Positions 53,759-64,000 of a stretch of 64,000 nt of DNA are shown piece after piece. The position numbers and the translations under genes were made by a program. Below the pieces are notes generated by a model. That model worked only from the letters and a program-made list of their open reading frames with translations, made no database searches and was not told where the DNA came from. Every line of letters starts with the position of its first letter. Position 1 is the first letter of the stretch. The stretch comes from Aegilops tauschii subsp. strangulata (Eukaryota > Streptophyta > Magnoliopsida > Poales > Poaceae). Where the stretch lies: assembly GCF_002575655.3 (NCBI RefSeq), contig NC_053037.3, positions 567,712,880 to 567,776,879 of the forward strand, read 5' to 3'.

Positions 53759-55512
53759 AGGTCCCGAGCTCGAACTCGAACCCGCACCATCTCTACACAC
53801 CACAAGTACCACGCCAAGCCACTGGAAGAGCCCCGAGGAAGTCTTCTTCCCCAACTCCGGCCGCCTCGACCCGCTTCGGGATCCAGCACGATTCACTCCC
53901 GTGCGTGCACCCCTGCCTCTCAACTCTTGCCAGTAGCCTCCTAGTGCATCCACATCTCTGACCCGCGCGCCAATTTGAAGTTTGCAGCATCCACCGGAGA
54001 GCTCCACCCTCGCCCGAACCACCGTCCGCCGGAGATAGCGTCACCGTCGACGTGGTGCTCGCCGACGGTCAAGTCCACCACCCACCGACGCGGAAGAACA
54101 CCCTGAACCCGTAGGTACCCTCCGATCACTCTGCCTCGCCGTGATTCAACGCCGGCGACCACCGCAGCCTTCGGGCGTCGGCGAGCTCGGCTGGATTTTG
54201 AACCTGACGGGTGGGACCCCCCCCCGTCAGCCTCTCTTTCTTTTCCCCTTCGAACCGTTTTCTGAAAGCGCCTTCGGGCAGAATGTGTTTTCCTTCTGGG
54301 CTGACGTATTTCATACCGAAACGTTTTCTGGTTTTTCAAACAAGCCCCTGGATCTCTTCTGTTTCATCACAGATTAGTCCTTGGACTAAAACCTTTATAT
54401 CTTTTTAACAAAAGATGCTTTTTGATTGATTCTTTTTCTGTCAGTCTTGTATTTTTGTCTAGTTTTTTATAGTATTTATTTGGAAAAATTTTGGAACAAT
54501 TTTTATGCACGCAACGGTTTTCACGTTAGTATACGGTTTCGTTATACCGTAGGTTCCGGAGGAGGTGACGGAGCCGCGAACTTCGCCGAGCTAGACTCCG
54601 ACTTCTCCGAACCAGGCAAGCATTTTTGAACCTTTGATATGATGGGTGTTTTGCATGTTTGCTTGAATAGTTTGTGCATGGCATATGGGCATCGGTGAGT
54701 GTTACGTTGCATGCAAGGCAACTAACCGTGTGCTTCGAAGTTTGCTGTGATCTTTTGATGAGAGATGACCTATCATGTGGTGACATGAGAGGTAGTAAGA
54801 TGGTATTGTTGTAGCATGCCAGTCTTACGTCATCCGATAAACTCCGACGTTAAAGTGGACCAAGACATGTTACCGTTCGTCCCCTCCCGTGCTGCCACAT
54901 GTTTTCTGCAAAGAATACAGTTTAGTAAGTTGCAAACCTCTTTCCTTGTACACACCAAATAGAGGGGCCGGGATGAGGGTTCCATGGCCCTGGATTAAAG
55001 CCAGTCATCCGGTCAGGGGCATGGGTGTTTCCGGTTGGGACCGAGAGGGGGGCACCCCTTAGAGCGCGCGATATAAATTTGATCCCATGCTACGCGAGGT
55101 TGTAGCCTCCCCGTCTCAAAGTTTTTCTTGAACGTTGCTTGGGGTGATTCCTGGCATCGGAATGTGGAGTGGGTGTGTACTGGTTAGATGTGTTTCTCCT
55201 AAAATACCGTAAACGGAACTAGTCCCTTGTGACTACTGAAATCCGTTGGCTGTGGTTAAGAGTACAAACTCTGCATAGTCAAAACCTTCTGAGTCATCGT
55301 GTCCATGGTCAAGGACCTTGGTCAACTTATCCATATCAGTCTCAGTGTCAGTCCCTGTGTCAGTCTCCGTGGAAATCCCCGGTAAACAAGCTTGAGTGGT
55401 AAACCCGGTTGAATGTTATCCCTGTGGATGGACTAACCATTTTATTATTCCGTACCTGAATATTCCCTTGAAATGATTTAAATTCATGAGCTACTGAAAT
55501 TTCAAGTTAAGG

Positions 55513-55897
55513 GATATAAGCCCTTTACGTGATGTCGCCAGACGTCCGACTGTGGCACTCTTGTCATTTACCTTTGATATAAGCCCTTTATGTGATGTCG
55601 CTCAGTCGTCCGACTGTGGCACTCTTGTCATTTACTTTTGATATAAGCCCTTTATGTGATGTCGCTCAGACGTCCGACCGTGGCACGCTCGTTATTTAAT
55701 TTTGATATAAGCCCTTTATGTGATGTCGCTGAGACGTCCGACTGTGGCACTCTTGTCATTTACTTTTGATATAAGCCCTTTATGTGATGTCGCTCAGACG
55801 TCCGACTGTGGCACGCACTGTCATTTATATTCCATTATAAGCACTTTATGTGGTGTCGCCTTGACGCCCGACTGCGGCATTGTTAATTTATTTGTAT
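55513..55897 (+). repeat. 64-bp tandem array inside the LTR, six copies
   Basis: gatataagccctttatgtga recurs at 55513, 55576, 55640, 55704, 55768 and, diverged, near 55834 (periods 63-66). Each unit also holds tgtcgct(c)agacgtccgact and gtggcac. It lies in the transcribed downstream part of the LTR. Confidence 0.95.
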
Positions 55898-56576
55898 CCT
55901 TTCGAGGGGTCATTTCAGACACTCGATTGGCATTTAGTATTACTTTGGGATTTCGGGAGGACTACCGCCCGACTTCCTTTTTATTTCCCATGCATAGCTA
56001 TTTTATTATCTGAGTGCGCATTATTAATCTGTTCATATGCATCATGTTTGCATTTGTTATATCTTATGTCCAAGCTGTCTTGCGAGTACTTTCATAGTAC
56101 TCACCTGGCTTGTTGATTTGGCCAGATGTTGACAAAGGCGATCTCATGGATGAAGAGTTTGATAGTGAGTCCGACGCCTAGAGGAGTCCCAGTCAGTCCC
56201 GTGCGATCCTGGATTTCGGTCACTTGTATTATATACGCTTCCGCCACCCACAATAAGAGTCCTCGAGCCTCACTCCAACGCTCGATGAGCTGTTAGATTT
56301 AGGAGTCCTGTCACCCACTTCTCTGTGACATATCCACCACCACTTTTATTACGAGTCAGTTGTTATGCCACCATATCCGCCTTTATGTTTAATATCCGCG
56401 TGCTTGTAATAAATTGTTGAGCAGTCTCCGCTCAACCTTGTATTATATTTAGTACTCCTGGAATTTTTCTGTAATCAAGAAATGGTCTACCATTAAGAAG
56501 GATTCTTCTCTACTGGTCCGTAAAAGGGATCGGTTTCTCAATAAATGTTTTATTGGAAAACCGGTCGTGACAAACT

Positions 56577-56589
56577 TGGTATCAGAGCC
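56577..56589 (+). other. Primer-binding site of chromovirus body B
   Basis: tggtatcagagcc, four bases after the LTR end, is a perfect match to the usual initiator-Met tRNA site. Confidence 0.92.
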
Positions 56590-56737
56590 AGGATGACTGT
56601 AGGAAGCCACTAGGTGCGATCGTTAATCGGTTATTAGCGTTTTTAGTGCTTTTCAGCATTTTGCAAATGTAGCTATTTTCTGTTGGTCATCATAAATTTA
56701 TGATTTGACTACTCAGAATTTTTGCCTACTTTTGCAG

Positions 56738-57519
56738 ATGGCTGGCAACGACTACGAGACACGGGTATTCACCAATGTGCCCGAGGGGTTTGTCAAACTT
56801 CTCGTCTCCATCACCAAGCTCACGATCGGGCCAGCGACTCGTCCAGAGTTCACGCTTTACCAGCACAAGCTCAGCGACGACTTGTCTATGCACCAGGCCG
56901 TGCTGCAATTCAAGGGAGGACGTTCTGCGTCTAGCCACTTCCGTTTTGTGGGGAGAGCCATGCCTACGGAGAGGCATGCCATGCAGATGGTCGCCCGTGA
57001 GGCGATAGCTCGTCTTCGGGATGTTCTTCCTACGATGAAGACTCGTCGCTACCGCTACCTCCCATGCCATGTGCCATATACTTGTCACTATGCATTCGCC
57101 TGCCATAGGGGAGAGAGAGAGATGAAGCTATCGAGATGCTGGTTGAGTATCTCAAGGCTCTGGAGGCAGCTTTCGACAACCTCGTGGACGACCTTGTGGC
57201 TGCCCGTATGGACTTAGTGCGGGGCTGTTCCGCCAACAGGAGGGAGCTTCTCCACATGGCTCCGCCACTGACTTTCGTCTCGTGCTCAGCATCCTATTCA
57301 CCTGCCATTTTAGCCACCGCTCGTTGTCTGCCTACCACTGAGGAGTTTGACCAGGTCATTGCTCCTACTCCAGTCAGAGGTGCACCGCCGACCGCACCCG
57401 CACCTCAGCGCAGTGCTTCGCGCCTAGAGCCTATAAGGGAGGAGGTGGAGGTTGAGTCTCCTGCACCGTTGGGTCTTACCCTCGGCAGGCAGAAGGAAAT
57501 CTCCACCATCTCCGACTGA
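56738..57519 (+). pseudogene. Extra ORF upstream of gag, copy B (one 2-bp frameshift)
   Basis: ATG at 56738 directly follows cctacttttgcag, a splice-acceptor-like sequence. Copy B has one more GA in a GA run near 57110-57122 than copy A; discounting it, 259 codons run to TGA at 57517. No known domain is certain. Residues about 30-85 show a predicted strand-strand-strand-helix pattern (PEFTLYQHKLSDD; HQAVLQFKGG; HFRFVGRAMP; RHAMQMVAREAIARLRDVLP) reminiscent of double-stranded-RNA-binding domains, especially the Ala-rich last helix. A long amphipathic helix and a Pro-rich tail follow. The role could be RNA binding; this is inference from pattern alone. Confidence 0.6.
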
Positions 57520-57856
57520 GTGCGCCTACCAGCCGTGTGATGTACCCGCTTGTATGATATGTTTATATGTACATAGGTTTGGTGAGAAGTAGTGTGTGTG
57601 CGCATCATGTAGGAACTCGGAGAAGTGCACTAGCCTAAATAACATGTCAGGAATGTGTACGCACATCCTGAGTGATGTATTGTATATTTTCGAATCGCGT
57701 GTAAGATATGTGCTGAGCAGTCCTTCTCCGTGCGCAATCAAATGTTTTTCTTGAAAAAAAACCTTGAGGTCTTTTAAATTTTTGCCTTTGCAAAATTTTC
57801 CTTGTGCCACACAGTTCTTCTCATGAGTTTTGCAAAATAATACCCCAGAGTGGAAA
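57520..57856 (+). other. Spacer between extra ORF and gag, copy B
   Basis: Near-identical to 47753-48089; no frame or motif recognised. Confidence 0.6.
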
Positions 57857-60800
57857 ATGTCTCGTCCCTGGACTCGTTCCATGCCAAATCCACCGGAAGA
57901 AGTTTATGGGACCCAGACAAGCAACAACTTCACACAGGGACAGTCTAGTCAGCAGGACAGCAAGGCAGCATTATCTCAAGTATGCCGCCTTTTCGAACAA
58001 AGCCAGCAGCAACACCAAGAAATGATGAATCACGTCATCAATATGGGAAATCACCGTGAGCCATACCAACCGCATTCCAAGTTGTCTGAACTACAGAAGA
58101 CACGTCCTCCAACGTTCGCTCACACTGATAGGCCGCTTGAGGCCGATGATTGGCTTCGAGACATCGAAAGGAAGTTGATTACTGCACAATGTTCAGATCA
58201 TGAGAAGCTGCTTTATGCACCTCACTACCTCACTGGAGCAGCTGCCGCATGGTGGGAAAATTTCCTACACATGCACCCCAGTGAACATAACATCACCTGG
58301 GAAGAGTTTAAGGAAGGTTTTCGTGGGGCGCACATCCCCAGGAGCATTATAAAGATCAAGAAAAGGGAGTTTGATGATCTCAAGCAGAGAGGCATGACAG
58401 TGACTGAATACAACAATCAGTTTACTCAACTATCTCGTTACGCCTACGATGAGCATATGACTGAGAATAAAAGGATGGAAAAAATTTTGGACGGCCTGGC
58501 GCCAGCTCTAAAATGCCAACTGGTCGTACACACTTTTCCCGATTTCAAAACTCTGGTTGACAAGGCTATTACATTGGAGAATGAGCGCCGCAGCCTGGAG
58601 GATATTCGCAAGCGAAAAAGGGACAAGACGGCTCATGCTCGCAGCAACCGGAGCAAGACTGATATTCAGAGGAATGAAGCGAGCGCCCAGGGGTCACTTG
58701 CTATGCTTGTGGAGAGGAAGGGCACTACGCCAAACAATGCCCAAAACCAAGGAACTCGGCCCCTAAGCCGAACAATGGTGGAAATAATCCAGCCCCCAAG
58801 CGTAACAATTTCAACCCCAACAACAATCACAAGAAGGGTCACTTGAACCATGTGACCAAGGAGGAAGCACAGAATGCCCCAGACATCGTACTCGGTATGT
58901 TCCCTGTCAACACAATACCTGCCACGGTTTTGTTTGATTCTGGAGCTTCTCACTCGTTCATTTCGAAGAGTTTTGTTTTGCAACATGGTTTTCCGATACC
59001 TCCTTTGAAAAAGTCCATGATCATCAAGTCCCCCGGGAATAAGCAGATCACTCAGAGTTACTGCCAAGGTGTGATTGTTGAGTTTGAAGGACTAGAGTTT
59101 CAGGCGAATCTCATCGTGTTGGAAAATAAAGGACTGGATGTTATCCTAGGAATGGACTGGTTAACCACCAACAAGGGATTTATCGACTGTTTCAATCAGA
59201 CTGTGATTCTTACTCATCATCACGGTAAGACAATAAAAGTTGCAGCTCAAGAGAGACCACGGTCACAGCAACCAAAGTTAAACAAGGTGGACATTTCAGA
59301 ATTGAGAAAAGTTCCAGTAGTGTGTGAATTTCCTGACGTATTTCCTGAAGAACTACCAGGCATGCCACCAGACCGAGAGATAGAGTTCAGCATTGAACTA
59401 GCACCTGGCACCACCCCCATTTATAAGAAACCTTATAGAATGGCGCCCTCCGAGTTGGTAGAATTAAAGAAGCAAATAAAAGAATTACTGGACAAAGGAT
59501 TTATACGAGCCAGCTCCTCACCTTGGGGTTCACCAGTATTATTTGCCAAGAAAAAGGATGGGACACTGAGATTGTGTATAGACTACCGAGCTCTCAACAT
59601 GGTCACCATCAAAAACAAATATCCGATGCCACGGATAAATGATTTATTTGACCAGCTTGCACAAGCCAAGGTGTTCTAAAAAATTGATTTAAGATCGGGG
59701 TATCATCAACTAAAAGTACGGACAGAAGATATCCCTAAGATGGCATTCACCTCCAGATACGGTTTATATGAGTTCACAGTAATGCTGTTTGGGCTGACGA
59801 ACGCCCCCGCATATTTCGTCCACCTCATGAACAAAGTGTTTATGAAATTTATGGACAAATTTGTTGTGGTGTTCATTGATGATATTCTGGTATACTCAAA
59901 AACACCAGAAGAACATGCTGAACATCTCAGGATTGTATTGGGAGAATTAAGAAAACATCAACTGTACGCCAAATTCAGCAAATGTGAATTTTGGCTAAGA
60001 CAAGTTGGTTTTCTAGGCCATATATTGACCCAAGAAGGCATTGCCGTAGACCCAGAAAAAGTCAAAGCCATACTTGACTGGAAACCACCAGCCAACGTAA
60101 CAGACGTACAAAGTTTCCTAGGAATGGCTGGATATTACCGAAGGTTTATTGAAGGATTCTCCACTGTGGCAAAACCAATGACACAGTTGCTCAAGAAAGA
60201 TAAGAAATTTGTATGGACTGAAGCGTGCGAGAAAAGCTTCCAAGAACTCAAGAGGAACTTAACAACAGCACCGGTTTGGGTTGTGCCAGACATACACAAA
60301 AGTTTTGAAGTGTATTGTGACGCATCCCGGAAGGGCCTCGGGTGCGTATTGATGCAGGACGGCAAAGTTGTCGCATATGCTTCCAGGCAACTACGGAAGC
60401 ATGAGGAAAATTATCCTACTCATGACTTGGAGCTAGCAGCAGTCATCCATGCACTCAAAGAGTGGAGGCACTTTCTGTTGGGAAATCATTGTGAAATATA
60501 TACGGACCATAAGAGCCTTAAATATATTTTCACGCAACCAGAGCTAAATTTACGACAACGACGCTGGTTGGAATTGGTCAAGGACTATGATGTCGGCATT
60601 CACTACCATCCAGGGAAGGCAAATGTAGTGGCAGACGCTCTTAGTCGGAACCCCAGCTCGAGCAACGACAGTCTACAGAACTTGAGGCCTGTAATTCAGC
60701 GGGAGTTCGCCAAACTCAATATGGTGATAGTCGCGGAGGGCAGCGTATCAAATCTGGAGATACAGCCCAACTTAATGAAACAAATCAAGAAGGCTCAGCA

Positions 60801-62150
60801 TGGGCATACCAGCATCGAAGGGATAAAGAGAAAAATGAGCCTTGGCAAGGCTTCAGAGTTCGTCATAGACAATGAGGGTGTATTACGGTACGGGGACAGA
60901 CTTTGCGTACCAAACATTGAGGACCTTAAACAGCAAATCCTAACCGAAAGCCACACTGCCCCATATTCAATCCACCCTAGAGGAACCAAAATGTACAAAG
61001 ACATTCAGGAAAGGTTTTGGTGGCACGGCATGAAGAGGGATATAGCCACATTCATTGCATGTTGTGATTCGTGTCAGCGCATCAAAGCCGAACACCAAAA
61101 ACCAGCAGGGCTGCTACAGCCAAACAGGATACCTGAGTGGAAATGGGACGAAATTGGAATGGATTTTATCGTCGGACTACCTCGATCACAACGCGGAAAT
61201 GATGCCATATGGGTCATCACAGATAGGCTAACCAAGGTAGCACATTTCATTCCCGTGAAGACGACCTACTCCACTCAAAGACTTGCTAAGCTTTATCTCT
61301 CCCACATAGTTTGTCTGCATGGAGTCCCAAAGACTATCATATCTGACCGGGGCACTCAATTTGTCTCTAAATTTTGGGATCACTTACAACAAGCTCTGGG
61401 CACTCAACTAGCATTAAGTACAGCGTACCACCCCCAGACTGATGGACAAACGGAACGCGTGAACCAAATCCTAGAAGACATGCTGAGAGCCTGTGTTCTC
61501 ACCTATGGAACCATTTGGGAGGAAAGTTTGCCATATGCCGAATTCGCATACCACAACAGGTGATCGTCGTATCTTCGGCCTAGACATGCTCAAGGAAGCC
61601 GAGGAGAAAGTCAAACAAATCAGGGACCGACTCAAGACAGCTCAAAGCCGACAAAAGAGCTACTACGATCGAAAACATCGTGAGGTCAGATTTGAACCCG
61701 GTGAATATGTGTACCTACGAGTGTCCCCTATGAGGGGCCTGCAACGGTTCAAAATTAAAGGGAAGCTAGCCCCAAGATTTATTGGAACCTTCTGTGTAGT
61801 TGCACGAAGAGGCACAGTAGCCTACCAGCTAGACCTACCCAAAGAGATGTCAGATGTCCACGACGTGTTCCACGTCTCACAGTTGAGGAAATGTGTGAGC
61901 AACCCGGAAAAGCATCTATCTCATGAGAGAATTGACGTGCAACCAGACCTCACCTACAGAGAGCGGCCAGTAAAAATATTGGAAGAGTCTGAAAGGAGGA
62001 CCCGTCAGAAAACGATTAAAATTTTTCAAGGTTCAGTGGAGCAACCACACCGAGGATGAAGCAACATGGGAAAGAGAGGATTTTCTTCAGGCAGAGTACC
62101 CACATCTATTTGAGGATCAGCTGAAATCTCGGGGACGAGATTTTTCCTAA
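57857..62150 (+). pseudogene. Chromovirus gag-pol, copy B
   Basis: Same domain order as copy A. A 67-bp deletion (relative to 48917-48983) just before the zinc knuckle shifts the frame at about 58684. TAA at 59677-59679 replaces Ser of copy A within RT (after AQAKVF). The Arg codon that is a stop in copy A is intact here. The integrase core is complete to about 61560, where the same missing segment and frame change as in copy A occur. One extra A near 62021 frameshifts the chromodomain. The defects other than the integrase one are private to this copy. Confidence 0.9.
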
Positions 62151-62162
62151 GGGGGTAGGTGT

Positions 62163-64000
62163 TGTGACACCCAAAATTTTTATTTTGGTTTTATCAAAAT
62201 CTTTATTTATATTGAAGGAGGTTATTTTTTTTTAAAAGGGACTCTCCTTCTCAAAAAATTTCTTTTATGACTAGTATTTTATTTGGTTCCATCCAAAACT
62301 TGATCTTTGGTCTTGGAGGTTTTCATCTTATGTTTACTGAACACAAGTGTTTTTCCTTGGGAAAGTTTTTGAAAATCTTTTCTTTTTAAAAATAGCCCTA
62401 TGGCTTATGGAGTGATCCTTTCCCCTTTCAAAATCTCCTCTTGCCATGACCTAAGTGGAAATCCCCTCCCAAAATCCATTCCCCCTCTTTGTGTCAAGAT
62501 ATACTTCAAGTCCAGCAAGTTGAACTCCCCCATGATTTTATTTCCATTTATTTCTTATCAAAAACTTTTTCTGTCCTCTATTTTGACCCTTGGAGATTTA
62601 CAAAGGAACTACCATTTCTCCTTTGAGTTTTGCCTCCAAACAAATTTCCCTGGCTAGTCCTTAGAGCCCTCAACCAAGATCCATGAAGATCCACTGGTCT
62701 CCAGTTCAAAGTTTTCAAAATGAGCTTGCTGCAAGTTTGGACCATATTTGTCAAATTTGATGAAATTCATTTGTTCCCTTCTCCTAAAAATCTAAGAAAA
62801 TTCAGGCAGCCTCTGGATGCATCGAGAGGTCACCTCACCAAGTCCCAGCTCCAGAAATTTTTTTCCTCATGCCAAATCATATCGTCGAACACCTGAAGGG
62901 CACTGTTACTGTCAAAGTTCAGAAAATTCAGAGATACAGTTTCAGAAGCCGCTGTCGTTTTCTTCAGAACCTCTCCTCGATCTCGCCAGTAGCAGCAGCG
63001 GCACCTTGCGCCCTGTGCCTCCTTCTTATCCCTGCGCCGCACGATCGCCTGGAAGCTTGCAGGCGTCAGCGACGAGCTGGCAGAGGTGCGCCTCCCCGTG
63101 AGTGGCAGCAGCAGCGCCCATTGCGGCTGCCAGAGTGGCGCGGCGTTGGACGGCGCCGTCCCGCACCGCCCAAGCCACCAGAGGCCACCGCGTGGCCGTC
63201 CACTCACCCGTGCACACTGCAGGGCCGTCGTCGTGAACTGGTAGGCGCGGAGCGCGCTCCCTGCCGCCATCGTGCCCGTACGGCCGTTCTGTCGAGGGCG
63301 AGTGGATTACGCAAGCCCGACCGAGGTTTGAGCAGAGAAACGGTGCCAGTGATCCACCACGATGATGCCTAGCCACCTAAACCCCCTGCCCAACCTCTGC
63401 CTCGCCGTAATTTCTCGTCGGCGTTATCCCGTTCACGGCCACCTCCTCGGATCGCCTATAAAAGGAGGTCCCGAGCTCGAACTCGAACCCGCACCATCTC
63501 TACACACCACAAGTACCACGCCAAGCCACTGGAAGAGCCCCGAGGAAGTCTTCTTCCCCAACTCCGGCCGCCTCGACCAGCTTCGGGATCCAGCACGATT
63601 CACTCTCGTGCGTGCACCCCTGCCTCTCAACTCTTGCCAGTAGCCTCCTAGTGCATCCACATCTCTGACCCGCGCGCCAATTTGAAGGTTGCAGCATCCA
63701 CCGGAGAGCTCCACCCTCGCCCGAACCACCGTCCGCCGGAGATAGGGTCGCCGTCGACGTGGTGCTCGCCGACGGTCAAGTACACCACCCACCGACGCGG
63801 AAGAACACCCTGAACCCGTAGGTACCCTCCGATCACTCTGCCTCGCCGTGGTTCAACGCCGGCGACCACCGCAGCCTTCGGGCGCCGGCGAGCTCGGCTG
63901 GATTTTGAACCTGACGGGTGGGACCCCCTCCGTCAGCCTCTCTTTCTTTTCCCCTTCGAACCGTTTTCTAAAAGCGCCTTCGGGCAGAATGTGTTTTCCT
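62163..64000 (+). repeat. Chromovirus 3' LTR of body B, cut by window end
   Basis: Matches 52459-54310 with scattered substitutions and small indels. Preceded by the same purine-rich tract. Runs off the window. Confidence 0.93.
63457..63465 (+). promoter_or_regulatory. TATA box in the second chromovirus LTR
   Basis: tataaaagg in the same context as 53750-53758. Confidence 0.7.

Larger units (their letters stand above)
52459..56572 (+). repeat. Shared LTR (4114 bp) of the tandem chromovirus
   Basis: Starts tgtgacacccaaaattttta after the purine-rich cctaagggggtaggtgt and ends ccggtcgtgaca, followed by the primer-binding site. The first 1.85 kb recur at 62163-64000 with about 2% difference by eye. 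Very long for an LTR. It has an AT-rich first part, a GC-rich middle with a TATA box, and a 64-bp tandem array near the end. Confidence 0.92.
47017..64000 (+). mobile_element. Tandem chromovirus (Ty3/gypsy, Tekay-like): two bodies sharing an LTR
   Basis: Order: internal A (47017-52458, 5' end missing), LTR (52459-56572), internal B (56573-62162), LTR (62163 to the window end). Only one LTR lies between the two bodies. An initiator-Met primer-binding site follows the shared LTR, and the polyprotein ends in a chromodomain, both typical of the Tekay/Del branch. Internal A and B differ by about 1% by eye and share a deletion in integrase. A normal insertion would have two LTRs per body, so this looks like an LTR-LTR recombination product. 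Confidence 0.88.

Noticed and set aside
53110..54400. Frames in the GC-rich middle of the chromovirus LTR (both strands)
   Set aside because: Overlapping frames on both strands around the promoter, repeated in both LTRs, no domain.
1..64000. CRISPR arrays, operons, tRNA or rRNA genes
   Set aside because: The window is plant nuclear DNA. The tandem repeats found lack CRISPR spacing, and no cloverleaf gene was recognised; tRNA-like matches are only primer-binding sites.

Overview
The window is nuclear DNA from a large-genome grass, most likely wheat, Aegilops or a close Triticeae relative. The reasons are an Angela/BARE-type copia LTR, an Athila-type element resembling wheat WHAM/Sabrina families (names not verified), a chromovirus with 4.1-kb LTRs, and almost complete occupation by transposable elements. 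I see no intact cellular gene, tRNA, rRNA or CRISPR array. The only host-type genes are two tandem RING-H2 paralogues, both disabled.

Layout. 1-4298: minus-strand Ty1/copia element with a 134-bp LTR, inserted into the RNase H domain of a minus-strand LINE (4299-about 7230). 7231-9072: RING gene 1 (minus), split by an 841-bp Mutator-like element with 182-bp inverted repeats and a 9-bp target duplication. 9073-12763: decayed intergenic DNA with a probable old Athila-type solo LTR, a MITE, microsatellites, small tandem duplications and a short-LTR retroelement remnant. 12764-13763: 5'-truncated plus-strand LINE with target duplications, inserted into 86-bp tandem repeats downstream of RING gene 2 (14110-14814, minus; premature stop at codon 39).

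15122-28068: a Tat-like Ty3/gypsy element (plus) split by a 7.5-kb CACTA transposon (18447-25962) that carries a receptor-kinase exon fragment and a 660-bp tandem array. An Angela-type copia element (minus, 28069-47016) interrupts its RNase H region. That copia's 5' LTR is itself split by an Athila-type element (plus, 35371-46223), which carries a 555-bp hAT-type MITE (41946-42500). This makes a four-level nest with target duplications visible at most junctions.

At 47016/47017 the copia LTR is fused, through a short shared sequence, to a chromovirus (Ty3/gypsy, C-terminal chromodomain). From there to the end of the window runs internal region A, an LTR of 4114 bp, internal region B, and the start of another LTR. 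The two internal regions are about 99% identical by eye and share one LTR. Upstream of gag this family carries an extra 259-codon reading frame whose N-terminal half looks, by pattern only, like a double-stranded-RNA-binding fold. This is the best candidate for something undescribed.

Nothing here forms an operon or pathway. The elements interact by insertion, truncation, tandem recombination and capture of host gene fragments. All autonomous-type elements have stops, frameshifts or deletions, so any mobility would need proteins supplied in trans.
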